Origin: Deroplatys truncata
Taxonomy: Eukaryota; Arthropoda; Insecta; Mantodea; Mantidae
DNA length: 64,000 nt
Direction: 5' to 3'
Assembly (NCBI GenBank): GCA_030765065.1
Contig: CM060979.1
Span: forward strand, 19,745,001 to 19,809,000
Shown here: piece by piece, positions 44,843-56,700 of the stretch
Layout of the letters: every line of letters begins with the position of its first letter
How positions within the stretch are numbered: the first letter of the stretch is position 1
The notes under the pieces: generated by a model
Database searches by the model: none
What the model saw: the letters and a program-made list of their open reading frames with translations, nothing else
What the model was told of the DNA's origin: nothing
Translations under genes and position numbers: made by a program

Positions 44843-45955
44843 TGATGCAGTAATTTGTATCACAAATTATTTAAATGTAAAGAGTGATTATAGTATGAAT
44901 ATGCATTATTATGTGACACTGATTTGAGATGTTTGTTGATTGTAATTATTGTTGGGAAGTAAGTTTATACTGCCTTACTGAAACTGACAATAATAGCGTG
45001 CAATAATGCAGCGAGGGGGTGAGCTGTTTATCATTATTGGAAACGAGGAAGTTACGTAATGTTGGCGCGTTTTTCTTAGAATTTGCTGGAACATTTCCCT
45101 AGAGCATATGTATTCATAATTTTAATTGGATATAAAAATTGACGCTAATGTTGCACGTTTTATTAGCCAATTGCAGCTCAGTTATAATCTTTAGGCAAAT
45201 CTGGGTGTAGGAGTATAAAAGCTAGGTTAGAGGTAAAGTCCTTTGTCCGTCAGTTCATCAAAAATCTTTATACATTACACGTCGTCTTCAGTCTGTCAGT
45301 TCGTCGAAAATATTTGTATGATACACGTCGCCTTCAGTCCAGCAGAAATATTACACGTCGGCTATCGATTCGCAAGTTACGCGTATAAGAGTTATGAAAA
45401 ATCTCAAGTATGGTAAAGTTAATTATACAAAAGGTTGAAGTACGTGAATTAAAAGTGATCAGTAAGAAGTTGTTATAACAGTTTCAGTTTGGCGAGTGTC
45501 TAGATCAATGTGTAAATGTGATAGTGAATGTGTTCGACAATAAAACTGTAAAACAAATTCTTTCATCAGTGTTATCTTTGGATAAAAGACTCCTTTCCGT
45601 TTACACAACTTGTATAAAGAGAAGTGCTCGACCAAAGGATAATAGCTAGCCAGAGGACAGAGAACCAAAATTAAATAAAATAACAGTAGCATTCTTTCAA
45701 ACAAAAACTAATACTGCCGCAAATTGCTAACACCAGATGGAGCTAACAAACCTAACAAATGAATCACGTCACAAGATGGCTTCACTATGTTGAGTAAACA
45801 CATACACAAATAACATTATAAATTTACCATCGCAAATTGGCTCCCAAATGTGGGGCTAACAAATACAAACATATACAAATAATGTTACTTCAAATTGGCT
45901 ATCACAATGTGGGGCTACAATTAATGATAAATAAATAACAATAATAACTACTTCA
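44843..45955 (+). repeat. 3' LTR of gag-only LTR retrotransposon
   Basis: The 1113-base partner of 41411-42517 begins TGATGCAG and ends CTACTTCA, followed by the target duplication AGTT. It also carries the two PBS-like motifs near its end, so they belong to the repeated unit. Confidence 0.93.
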
Positions 45956-46254
45956 AGTTTTAGGTCAAAAACAATACTTTTTCTTCTTGATACAGGGTGC
46001 AGTAGAATGCACATATTTATAAAACTGCAACTTAATCCAACTGCTGATTTTTATTTGTTTCTTTTATGATACAATAGTAGTTATAAGGATTGTCATTTAT
46101 GATTTAATGTTTAAATATGAGCCTATGTGTGAGCTCCTTTCCCGAAGGGGGTTCACACATGTTTCTGCTAAGCTAAACTGTTCTCGTGCAGGGAAAACTG
46201 TAGACTTAGCTTTGTGGGCAATTCAATCTTTTAGGGATGAAAACTGAAGTCTTC
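45956..46254. other. Nothing recognised
   Basis: Non-coding sequence after the LTR target duplication. A short inverted pair 'tgtgtgagctcctttccc' / 'gaagggggttcacaca' at 46123-46157 could fold. Confidence 0.35.
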
Positions 46255-46540
46255 CTCATTCTTCAGGCTCTGGGAGATGGCATCACGTACATTTTAAACC
46301 ACATATGGTGTACGCACAGTTCTCCCACTGGCTTACAAGTACAGGCAGATGCAGATGATCTAATGTAACTAACCCGGCTGGTAATGGTGCAACCATCCAT
46401 CACTTTTCCCTGGCGTCCCAATTTGAAGAATTGCCTAAGTATGCATTGTCTACTAACCACACTATCATTATTCTTGAAATAAGTTTCAATGGCATAAGCA
46501 ATATTTTCAGCAGCCCACATCTCGATTTTGACCACACAAA
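46255..46540 (-). pseudogene. Tc1-like transposase N-terminal fragment
   Basis: The minus strand reads EMWAAENIAYAIETYFKNND, SVVSRQCILRQFFKLGRQG and SSASACTCKPVGELC. This matches a common arthropod transposase start ('WSVEHRAFAVETFFKN.DS...QR.FR..F.IGR'), the DNA-binding part that normally precedes a 'WPPRSPDL' type catalytic domain. No catalytic region is next to it. Confidence 0.6.
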
Positions 46541-46764
46541 CAAATTGCAGATCATTAACAACAAAACGTAGTGTAATGCACTTACTGCTGATGTACTATG
46601 TCCATATACTATGAAAATCAAAATATGCTATTAATGCTGCCACACCCTATACAAGGAGTATAGAAACTAAAAACCAGCTATTTGTTTTGAAAGCTGAATC
46701 AGGCTTGAAAAATCTAATGCTGAAACTGAGACTTAACCCATGGATCTTAGGTGGGAGATATATA

Positions 46765-47646
46765 CGAGGGCTGATCAATAAAGACTGAGATTGATTTTTT
46801 TCCTGTAGCTTTCTTGAGAGTTTCCTGTCTCTATCATGAATATTTGAAAAGAGCGGGGTTTCATCTATAATGTCCATAGGCGGCAGCACTCTCGTATCGG
46901 TAGTAATGCTGTATATTGTTGACCCTAGTTGAAGTTCGCATACCACAAAATGAAGGTGACACAAGAGGAGCAATAAAATTTTGTTTTCGTTTAAATCATA
47001 CATGCCTCTGAAACTTTGGAAAAGCTGAAGCAAGCATACGATGAAGATGCACTACCTCGTGCAATAGTGTTTAGGTGGTTCAAAGACTTCAAAGTAGAGC
47101 GAGTCCTCTGTGCTAAGCAAGGTGGGCCTGGTGCTTCGGCTTCTGCTATGACTGAAGTCAACATCAACACAGCTGCTGTGATTGTTGTTCCCACTCACAC
47201 CACTGTTACAGCAGCGTACTACACATCAGTATTGGCTACACCGAGGAAGCACATTGCAAGGAAACATCCAGAACTTATCACAACGTGCAGCCTCACGTTG
47301 TAAATCAAGTCCAGGAATTTTTGGCTAAATTCAACATTACCTGTGTGCCTCATCTGCCTTATAGCCCCAATCTTGTTCCCTGTGATTTCTTTTTATTCCC
47401 ATCACTAAAGGCAAAGCTCCGGGGCATTAGATTTGAGAGCAGTGAAGCAGTGCTGAAGAAAAGTGAGACGATTCTCAAAGACCTGACAAAGATGGCCTGT
47501 ACCATGTGTTCGAGGACTGGCAGAGATGCTATAAAAAGTGCATTCAAGTAGGAGAGGACTACTTTGAAAAAGACCATGTCAACATTGAAATGAAGTAATA
47601 AATATCTGTGAAAAAAAATTAGTCTGTCTTTATTGATCAGCCCTCG
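46765..47646 (+). mobile_element. mariner deletion derivative, 0.88 kb, with TIRs and TA
   Basis: The ends CGAGGGCTGATCAATAAAGA (46765) and its reverse complement at 47627-47646 match exactly for 20 bases, each bordered by TA. Inside, EKLKQAYDEDALPRAIVFRW and FKDFK give the transposase N-terminus; QVQEFLAKFNITCVPHLPY, SPNLVPCDFFLFPSLKAKL and FESSEAVLKKSETILKDLTK give the C-terminus with the third catalytic aspartate. The middle with the first two aspartates is missing. Confidence 0.92.
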
Positions 47647-47649
47647 TAG

Positions 47650-48222
47650 TTTGAATCCTGGCTGTGGCATGGATTTTTCAAGTTTGGTTCAAATTTCCAA
47701 CTTAACTGCCTACACACAGCTAGAACAATTGTGTGTGAAAGAACAATCATCAATACAACCATTTGTTTGTTTGGCTGTTTGTATGGTACATTTGAAAGCT
47801 CCAAGGTAATCTCATCATGAAATTGCTATATGCAGAATTTGGCAATGGGCAGAGTAGGAAGCTGAGTATTTTCCATATATCAAGTTTCTTTGTATTTCTT
47901 GAATGTAAATGTTAGGTATTCTTTTGGATCCTTATCATAAATATAATAATTTGAGATATCCTAAGCATAAGTGCAAAATGAATCGTTCAACACTTAAACA
48001 TTCATCTTTTAACTCTGTAACCACTCGATCAACTTGGTAGGTTTTCCACAATGAAATAGTTATTTCTTCCTAGCAGTAATAGGTTACAAAGCACTTCCGG
48101 GATCTTTTAAATAGACAAGGGATTTTGTTATAACGGCTTACAAAAAGGGGAACTCCAACATTTAAATTTATGATTTAGTTAAGAAACCACTAAACAAGGA
48201 TAAGCTAGAAATGCTAATTTTT
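47650..48222. other. Nothing recognised
   Basis: AT-rich sequence with no coding or repeat pattern that I can identify. Confidence 0.4.
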
Positions 48223-48224
48223 AC

Positions 48225-49068
48225 TTTCTTTACTACGTAGAGTAAGTAGGGGAAGTATTGTATTCCACCCAGAAATTCGATACCGAGATTTCACTGGAAA
48301 TACATGTTTTGAAACCCCCTGAATCCAAAAAAAAGCATTTTTGGAAACATGTCCATGTGTGTGTCTGTCTGTGAACAGCATAACTCAGAAACGAACAGTC
48401 GGATAAACACCAAACTTGGTATTTAGGTTCAGTATCTTCCAGAGATGCGACACAAAGGTTTTCAAGAAAATCCCCCCACCCCAGACTACCCTTTACATGG
48501 AACATTTTTCGAAAATTTTAATTTTCTCAAAAATGGCTCTAACGATTTTGATTAAAATATAATATGTTCAAGATATTTTCATGACAAATGAAATGTATAT
48601 CTCGAATTTTCTGGGAATGTCTCCAAAAGTGTTCTTCATTGTGAACGACTTTTGCATAACTGGTAAACCATAAGAGATAGACAAAATTTTACTACACAAA
48701 AAATGTAGATCACGTTAAAATACACAATTTATGTCGTATACATCTTTTTTGTTGAGTGAACCATTTTCGAGATATTGCTTGTTATTCCCTTAAATTTTCC
48801 AATACTTATACTTTTTCTCAAATTCGTTATTCATTTTTTTTGTCCTGGTAATGCAAAGAGAATGGAATACTCCACATAGCTACCAGCTCTTAAAATATTT
48901 GACTATCGCTTAAAGCCTAGCAATTCCCCTTGCATCTACAAGAAAATTAGCAATAAGATTAACATCTCGATATCTTGACTAACATGAAGCATATGGGGAA
49001 TAAGCATTTGTAAAAATAGTTTGTACAGAAGTAGAGAAAGTCATGTGAGTGTAACACATTAGATTTTT
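48225..49068 (-). repeat. Family X repeat, copy E (full length)
   Basis: Opens 'tactttctttactacgtaga' and closes 'gtgagtgtaacacattagat'. It forms a large inverted pair with copy F, 250 bases apart. Confidence 0.88.
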
Positions 49069-49320
49069 ATTTATTTATTGTTCTGAACAGGCATAAGCCC
49101 AATTACAATGCTCATTACAAAAATATAGTAACATACAATCATTTATCTAGTGGTTACATAGGCTGTTTACTGATTTCTTAAATTAATGACTGATAACATG
49201 CATGGCACAATGACAACTCCAATGCTGTACTTTTAGTCCAATATATGAATGAATATTTATTTCCAACTTTCTTTGATACAACATTACAAATGAAACTTAC
49301 AGCTATAAGATTTTAAAAAA
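49069..49320. other. Spacer between the inverted X copies
   Basis: Starts with TTTATTTATTT-rich text and 'gaacaggcataagcccaatt'. It is similar in character to 50411-50480 ('tttgtttatttatttgaata'), which interrupts a LINE. No coding pattern. Confidence 0.4.
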
Positions 49321-50213
49321 TCTGATATGTTACACTCACATGACTTTCTCTACTCTTGTACAAACCATTTTTACAAACGCTTATTCTCCATCTACTTCAT
49401 GTTAATCGAGATAAACATTTGCAGACTCTATCTTATTGCTAATTTTCTTGTAGATGTAAGGGGAATATATATTTACAAGGGCAATATAGAAATATAGTAG
49501 CCTTTAAGCACATACATATATCTTAATAGCTGGTTGCTAGGTGCAGCACCATTCCCTTTCCCACAGATTAATACTCTTTGCATATCCAAGACAAAAAAAT
49601 GAATAACAAATTCCCATTTGAGAAAATAAGTATTGAAAAATTTAAGGGAATAACAAGCAATGTCTCGAAAATGGTTCGCTTAACAAAAAAAAATGTATAT
49701 GACATAAATTGTGTATTTTAACGCGATCTACATTTTTGTGTAGTAAAATTTTGTCTATCTCTTATGGTTTACCAGTTATGCAAAAGTCGTTCACAATGAA
49801 GATTACTTTTGGAGACATTCCCAGAAAATTCAAGATATACATTTTATTTGTCATGAAAATATCTTAAACATGTAATATTTTAATTGAAATCGTTAGAGCC
49901 ATTTTTGAGAAACTTAAAATTTTTGAAAAGTCTTCCATGTAAAGGGTAATCTGGGGTGGGGGGATTTTCTTGAAAACCTTCGTGTCGCATCTCTGGAAGA
50001 TACTGAACCTAAATACCAAGTTTGGTGTTTATCTGACTGTTCGTTTATGAGTTATGCTGTTCACAGACACACACATGGACATGTTTCCAAAAATGCTTTT
50101 TTTGGATTCAGGGGTCTCAAAACATGTATTTCCAGTGAAATCTCGGTATCGAATTTTTGGGTGGAATACAATACTTCCCCTACTTACTATACGTAGTAGA
50201 GAAAGTAAAAATA
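49321..50213 (+). repeat. Family X repeat, copy F (full length)
   Basis: Starts 'tctgatatgttacactcaca' and ends 'gtagtagagaaagtaaaaat'. Very close to copies A and E along its length. Confidence 0.88.
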
Positions 50214-50269
50214 ATGCATCTCTAAAGTAGCTTTTCCATACTTTAACCTCTAGGCTGTATACATATACA

Positions 50270-51090
50270 GAATAAAGCTGCTATACCATCTCTTCACTTT
50301 CTAGGCTGTAACCATTCTGCTGTTCCCTTCTTAGGCTCCTTGTCCACTTATCTCTTACATTTCCTAAAAATGTACCCACCATTTTATTTGTTTCTGCTTT
50401 TGGGCTTGCCAACATTTTAATTTGTTTATTTATTTGAATACAGGTCCCAGGAGGCCTTGAGCTCATATCAGGGGCAATCACTTTATAATTATATGGCAGT
50501 GATAAGGAATTATATGATATTTAAGGACGGAAGATATAAATAAAATACATAACAAGAACTAAGACTAGCGATAGAGACAATTCAATGAAAACATTCCAAA
50601 ATTATCATTTAACAGGATAAGAACAAACATACTGCAGACTACAATGTTTACAATAGCATTTTACTTACAATATTCTGTAAGTAGGTACTTTCTTGTCTTA
50701 TTCTTAAAAAGCGTAAATTTTGTAATTTCCTTAATATTCATTGGGAGTTCATTATAGGCTATGCTCATTAATTGTTATTATTTCTTTGTTTAACTTATCC
50801 CATCTCTCCATCTTTTAACCTTTTCACATTTTACTACCCAATGGGAAATACTACCCACTTTGTCACACATAATACATCTCCCCGAGCAATTATTTCCTAT
50901 CCTTTTTAGAAATATTACTCCTATATGCATCCAAGCAAGACCTATTCTTCTAAACTGATTGCATATACTCACATACTTCTTCCTCCCCCAATTTCTTTTA
51001 ACTGTTTTATACAAAGTCAATGAACTTTTGTCCTCAAATAGTCCAATATAGTATTTTAGTAGCTTCTCGCCATAGCTTTGCACATGAGGA
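50270..51090 (-). pseudogene. Recurrent LINE copy, two blocks split by inserted sequence
   Basis: The right block (50790-51083) reads MQSYGEKLLKYYIGLFEDKS, TVKRNWGRKKYVSICNQFRR, IGLAWMHIGV and CIMCDKVGSISHWVVKCEKV, the linker and zinc-finger-like part. The left block (50281-50410) reads KMVGTFLGNVRDKWTRSLRR, QQNGYSLESEEMV, the C-terminus, closest to the copy at 28060-28150. Between them, 50411-50770 is unrelated sequence with a TTTATTTATTT start, so another insertion is likely. Confidence 0.78.
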
Positions 51091-51782
51091 TATTGATTTG
51101 CATTGATTCAGTATTAGGTAGAATGAGTTTCATAAGTTACCCTACTCCACCCTGTGAGGGGTTCCTGCTAGTGTCAGGATGTAATGTGTATCTATACCCC
51201 TAACGTTGAATCTTTGCACTTGACAGTTCGTGTGGCTACACGTAACGTAGGCTATATTGTGGTTGTGACGTTGCCAGAGTGGTTAGTAAACAACAACAGC
51301 TGATTGTTCTTCTTTCTATCGTGTCTAAGCTGCATACAAAAAATGTACGTAAGCAGCGAATGTCATTGAATAACTATTTTGTATTATTATTATTATTATT
51401 GTTGATTGAAAATAACTCAGCATAAACATTGCAACATATGTAGAATAAATTAGCACTTTTAACAATATACAAATAAAATAATGCAAATGTGCTTGCTGTA
51501 ATGAAGAAAAATAAAACAAATTATAAGCTTTTCATCTTTTTTTTTTGCGACTCTACCAACTTAATGGGTAACTGTCAAGTGCAATGTTTCAAGGGCAGGG
51601 ATATAGAGATGTTACGGATGCCACCTGTGTCTGAGCCTACTGCCCTCTGTGTCCTTCCCTTCCTCCTGCAGGCTTCCAGAAGAACAATAGGGACTGTGCA
51701 CTTAAGTGCCGACCAAAATGCCCCTCTGCTTCCTGATAACCGTAACCACTATACTCCACTATCACCTACACCAAATAGAGTC
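51091..51782. other. Mostly unrecognised, with ATT microsatellite
   Basis: (ATT)n lies at 51382-51400. A 102-codon open frame at 51489-51797 has no pattern I can name. Other sequence is non-coding. Confidence 0.4.
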
Positions 51783-51914
51783 AGAACAAAACAGTAGATC
51801 CCGTTAAAGCACACAATTGAAGCCAAATACATTTTTCTGTGTCATTAAACATTTCCAAGATATTATTTGTTTTTGGTTTAAATTTTTAAATACCATGCAT
51901 TCGTAGATCAATCT

Positions 51915-52700
51915 GGCGTTCTGCAGCAGCATTGGACTGGGTGAGGAGTGGTGCATCTGTTGCCAGAGAGTAACGCTAGCTGCTGCACTTTTAATGTTTT
52001 TTCACTGATGAAGCATGATTTTTATCTTCAAGGTCATATTTCTACCCAGAACCATAGATGCTGGGCTACTGAAAATCCCCCATATTATTCATGAAGTTCC
52101 CCACCAAGCTGCAAAAGTTGGGGTTTGATGCGCAGTGGGTGCACGTAGAATTATCGGTCCCATATTTTCCGACACAACAGTTGATGTAAATGTAAATTCA
52201 ATTTTAAATAACTTTTTTCTGCAACTAACAAGAAATGATATATTGTGTGGTTGGTTTCAGCAGGATTCAGCTACAGTGCATACTGCTGCGAATTCTATGC
52301 ATGAATTGCGAAGTGTGTATGGTGACAGAATAATTAGTTGAGGATTGTGGCCACCTCGTTCCCCTGACCTATCTCAATGTGATTTTTATTTATGGGGAAC
52401 GTTAAAGAAGTGTACGCATCAAATCCACACACGTTACAAGAATTGAAGGACATCACAAGAGAAATACAGGCAATCAGTCAACGTGAACTTTTGCGAGTAA
52501 ACCAAATGGTTTTCAGACATAGGGAATGTGTTCGCGTTGAAGGTCAACAGTTTCAACATCTGTTGTGGTGAAGGTAAGCCTAATGCAAGTTAGTACAGTA
52601 GTTCGTGTTCCACATTCATGACTTGCCGGTCATTTACGTGTAACTTTAGTTGAAGGCGCGCCAATTCTCACCCAGTCCAAGGCCGCAGTGTAACAGTCTG
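51915..52700 (+). mobile_element. Tc1-like transposon remnant with inverted ends
   Basis: TTGGACTGGGTGAGGAGTGG (51933-51952) faces a reverse copy 'ccaattctcacccagtccaa' at 52661-52680. The inverted match may extend outward by about 20 more diverged bases on each side. It lies inside X copy G. Confidence 0.65.
51985..52575 (+). pseudogene. Tc1-like transposase, catalytic half
   Basis: Frames in order read MKHDFYLQGHISTQNHRCWA and TENPPY near 52005-52085 (first catalytic block, the expected 'TDEAWF' is altered), the open stretch 52135-52341 with ARRIIGPIFSDTTVDVNVNS and GWFQQDSATVHTAANSMHEL (second aspartate), then after one stop WPPRSPDLSQCDFYLWGTLK with the third aspartate near 52365. The N-terminal DNA-binding half is missing. 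It is the type of enzyme whose N-terminus is seen at 46255-46540. Confidence 0.8.
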
Positions 52701-53220
52701 GCCAATTTACGAACACACTGTACCTATACTATTTTCAATTGGTAAGTTGCTGTTCATTTTTTCTCATGGTCATGTAAAGAGAGTGGAATTTCAAAGCCAT
52801 CAGATAGCGAACTGCTTTTTGAAAATCTGACTACTGCTTCACCCTACTGTATCCTTATACCCGCAATAAAATGTCTGAACTTGTAATGAAAGTTTATCTC
52901 ATTTAACAAAAAGCAGAGAGAGGAATAAGCTTTTGTAAGAATAGTTTATGGAAGAATGAGTAGAGAAGTCATGTGAATGTAATACATCTACTTTATGTTA
53001 ACATTTGCAGAAATAGGTTCATTACACATTTTGTTGTACGTACAAGATGAAAAGGAGAAACCAAATTGACAGTCAGATGTTTAAATGAGAGTTGCTATAC
53101 ACTGTTCTTACAATTCCATATCCTTTCCATGATATTGGATAAACAACTGAATAGTGACAGCTGAAAAAGTTTTATGGTTACGTAATAAATTTTTTACGTA
53201 AACTTGAAGATCGTTATTTA

Positions 53221-54327
53221 GCTCCACGCTTGGGAAGCCAACTTGAAGAAGATGTGTTGTTGCGTATTGTTTAAACTTGAAGGTTATGTTGTGCTGCTTT
53301 TGTTTTGTTTGGTTATGTAATTTTAACTGCCCCATGTATGGGAGCCAACTTGAATTTATGTGCTTACGTAATTGTTTTTTACGTAATGTTTATTTAGTTG
53401 CATTTAAGGAGTTCCTAGAACACACTTTGGGCATCGGTTTGAATTTGTTGATTACGTAATAGTTACTGTTATTACGCAATATGCTGCTACGTATGAGAAG
53501 CTGATTTCAAGATGTGTTTTTTTTTTTTTTTGTTATTACACTCCAAGTTTTACACTATAATATTTAACTTTGTTATTAACACTGCTTCTATATATTATTT
53601 ATGTTTGAATTTGCCTCAGCTGCATCAGTAATGTTTGTAGAGTCATGTATCTTAGGCAGGGCGCGGTATGACAATGATTGTAGACATTACAGAATTTAAG
53701 TTTTTAAATTCACTTCTTTTATTAATTCTTGCACAATTTTATAAAGCACTACACTTTTTAAGAACTGTGAGAATCTTCAATACTTTCACTTAGCACGTAT
53801 ACATATTTTACGATTCACACGTAGAGAACACATCTTACATCTGTTCACTACCAAGGCTTACCAGCAACTGAGCAACTTTCAACAGTTAAAACCCGTAAGC
53901 TTCGGTATTTCAAGTCTCTGATTGGCTAATCCTAGTCCAATAGAATATCTGCATTTTACTTAAACTTTTTCCTTGCTATTGATTGGCTAATTTTAAACTG
54001 TTACTGAATTTACCTTATCTTTGCTATAATCATGACTGGTAACTTTTCAAACACTCTAACTCATTATTGCTACAAGGTTACCGCATTATTACCTCATTGT
54101 TAGCAACTTAAAACTTATTATTCTCACAGCTCTTGCATTATTAAAGTATATAACGTATTCACATAACATTAATAAAACATGTTTATAATAAAAAATAAGC
54201 ATATGCAATGACTGTTACATACAATTTAAATAATTATTACATACTTATTGTTTCAAGGCGGGCTGTTATTGAATTTACTTATTGTAAAATACAATTGAAA
54301 TTATTTAGGTATTAAAATACTGCCTCA
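53221..54327 (-). repeat. LTR (about 1.0 kb), copy 2, with two PBS-like motifs
   Basis: On the minus strand it starts TGAGGCAGTATTTTAATACC at 54327 and aligns with 2691-3706 to about 53350. Then come two PBS-like motifs: TGGCTCCCATACATGGGGC (53348-53330) and TGGCTTCCCAAGCGTGGAGC (53240-53221), each preceded by 'cttcaagt'. Open frames within are accidental. Confidence 0.72.
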
Positions 54328-54334
54328 CAGCACT

Positions 54335-54800
54335 TCTTTGTACGTTTTTGTCTATCTCTTAATGTTTATCAGTTATATAAAATTACACAAAATTCTTTCC
54401 GAATGAAGAGGACAGGCTATTTCCAGAAAATTCAAGATATAAATTTTATTCGCAATTAAAATTTCTTAAACATATAGTATTTTAATTAAAATCGTTAAGA
54501 GGCATTTTTGAGAAAATAATAAAAACATTTTCCATTTAAAGGGTAGTTTGTGTTGGGGGAGGGGAGATTCTTGGAAATCTTTGTTGCATCTTTGGAAAAC
54601 ACTAAGTATGGCACTTGTTGGACTCTTCATTTAAGTTATGCCGTTCACAGACACACACAGAACCTTTTCCTAAAAATTAATTTTTTGGGTTCAAGAGCCT
54701 CAAAACATGTATTTTCAGTGAAATCTTGGTATCAAATTTTTGAGTGAAATACTATAGTTCCCCTGCTTACTGTTAAGCAGTAATACAGAAAATAAAAATC
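54335..54800 (+). repeat. Family X repeat, copy H (3' half, diverged)
   Basis: Landmarks 'tctatctcttaatgtttatc', 'ttccagaaaattcaagatat' and 'cctcaaaacatgtattttca' are in the usual order, ending 'cagaaaataaaaatc'. Confidence 0.75.
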
Positions 54801-55116
54801 AAGTTGCAAAATTACCTATGCATTAATTATTTAAAATTAACAACATAAAATATGGTAATCTCATAACACATAAAGAAGTCAGGTATCTTCTCAGCATTGT
54901 ACTCTCTTTGATAAGATGATGTTAAATGTTCTGCATAATTTAAACGTTTCTCGTTTAACCCTTCTTACAAGTAACTTGCAGAAGCTGTGACTACTGAATT
55001 TAAAATTGATAATATATTTTTGGGCAGTGACTGATTTATCTGTTTGCTCAGGGAGATTTTTTACTGAGGTCTTCCATTAATTTTCAGCAGATAGGCTGCG
55101 GCAATTAATTATGATT

Positions 55117-55647
55117 CTGGGTGCCCCTATGGATAAATTGCTCTTATGGGGTCCCCGACAGCGATGGAAGTGATGGCCTACATATGTCACTTTGTGTCAT
55201 TCTCTAGCTCTAACGCAATGCTGGCAACATATGAATAACTAATGCCGCCAAAGCCGGTACGATACTCAGCCTCAAGGCATAGCCGAGGGATTGAGGGCCC
55301 TCAGCCTCAAGGCATAGTCGAGGGATCCGCGCGTCTAAAACTCGAATGATTCACGTTTGCAGAAATTCATTATTTCGCGGATTTCACTTCTTATTTAGGT
55401 TGGCACTTCCCATTCAGCATCTGTTTTAGCGGGAAGATGGCTAAGTTTGCTGTGTTCATATCGCAATTTTCCTATAAAAGTAAAACACCTAAAAGGGGCA
55501 GGCAGGTGAGCACCAGGTATTGGCAAGATCACATCTACTTATTTCCTCACTCTTAAGGTAATTTATTCCATTCCTTCTTGCTTTTTTCAGCATTTTCAAC
55601 AGGAACCCCATAAGAGCAAAATAGCCGCCCCTACCTCCACTTCCATC
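55117..55647 (+). repeat. TIR element carrying the TATA-bearing repeat, copy 2
   Basis: 'ttgctcttatggggtcccc' near 55136 faces 'ggaaccccataagagcaaaa' at 55602-55621, an inverted pair of about 16-20 bases at each end of a 0.5 kb unit. Inside are two tandem copies of 'cctcaaggcatagccgaggg' (55270-55330), then CCTATAAAAGTAAAAC near 55471, 'ggggcaggcaggtg' and a donor-like TTAAGGTAATTT at 55553. The same internal order is found in inverse at 28960-29440. Confidence 0.6.
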
Positions 55648-55724
55648 CCCTTTTTCCTACAGCTGAGAAGAGCTTTTAGAATGATTTACACCTCATAGAG
55701 GCCTTAAAGAAGATAATCCCTTGT

Positions 55725-56520
55725 TCATGCTAAAAAACCTTTACATTCTTATGACTTTCTCTAAACTCTATTGTTTATTAGTGGGTATACTAGTTATTCT
55801 TACAAAAGTTTATTTTTCTATCTACTTCATTTTAATGGAGATAAACTTTTGCAGAAATAGCTGCATTGCACATTTCATTATAGATACAAAAGGGAATAAT
55901 AGCAACAGTTAAATGATTAAGAACTGGATGGTATATGCTGACCTTAAAATTCCATACTGTTTCCATGACATCACAAGAAACAAGTGAATATTGACAGGAC
56001 ATTAAAACAATGATTGAGTATTGAATAATTTGAACCATTAATAACGAATATCTCGGAAATCGCAAATGCCACAGAAAAGTTTTTTTTTTTTAAATAAATG
56101 CATGTGCTATTCCCAGAAAATTCAAGATATAAATTTTATTTGTCATATAAATATCTTTAATATGTGTTATTTTAATCAAAATTCTTAGCAATTTTTGAAA
56201 AAATCGAAAGCTTCAAAATCATTTTGATGTAAAGGGTAGTCTGGTTAGGGAGGATTTTCTTGAAAATCTTTGTATCGCACCTTTGGAAAATATTAAACTT
56301 AAAAACTAAGTTTGATATTTATCCTACCTTTCATTTTTGAGTAATGATTTTCTTTCTCTCACCCCATCCCTCTCTCTCTCTCATACATGATGATGCACAG
56401 ACACAGAAACCTTCTTCTAAAATTGTTACTTATTTAGCCTCAAACCATGCATTTCTGTTGCAATCCCAATTTTGAATTTTGTGTGGAATATAATAGCTTC
56501 TCTACCAACTATATACCTTA
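55725..56520 (+). repeat. Family X repeat, copy I (diverged, near full length)
   Basis: Starts 'ctttacattcttatgacttt', contains 'cccagaaaattcaagatata' and 'agtctggttagggaggat', and ends near 'ctctaccaactatatacc'. It resembles copy B more than copies A, E and F. Confidence 0.75.
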
Positions 56521-56529
56521 AAAAAAAAT

Positions 56530-56700
56530 TGTTAATGATACTGTCAATTGCCAGGATGATATCAGCACCGCCAGTGTGCCAGAATTTCGTCCTGCAGGAG
56601 TTCTTTTACCTGCTAGTAAATCTACTGGCATGGGACTTAAAAACCATTGGTCTGGGCTAAGTTTGAACCCACGATCTTACGATCAGAACTATGTATTTCG
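56530..56700 (-). repeat. tRNA-derived SINE fragment
   Basis: On the minus strand a B-box-like GTGGGTTCAAACTTAGCC lies at 56660-56677, followed by 'atgccagtagatttactagc' and 'aaagaactcctgcagg'. This combination recalls a conserved SINE type known from several insect orders, from memory. The A-box end is poorly preserved. Confidence 0.55.

Larger units (their letters stand above)
51783..52990 (-). repeat. Family X repeat, copy G, split by a Tc1-like element
   Basis: The part 51783-51905 ('cagtagatcccgttaaagca', 'caagatattatttg') and the part 52735-52990 ('cttttgtaagaatagtttat', 'gtcatgtgaatgtaatacat') are consecutive pieces of X in inverse orientation, separated by a transposon. Confidence 0.7.

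Noticed and set aside
55260..55340. Possible small structured RNA from the tandem 'cctcaaggcatag' repeat
   Set aside because: The repeat is direct, not inverted, and no promoter or conserved fold could be supported.
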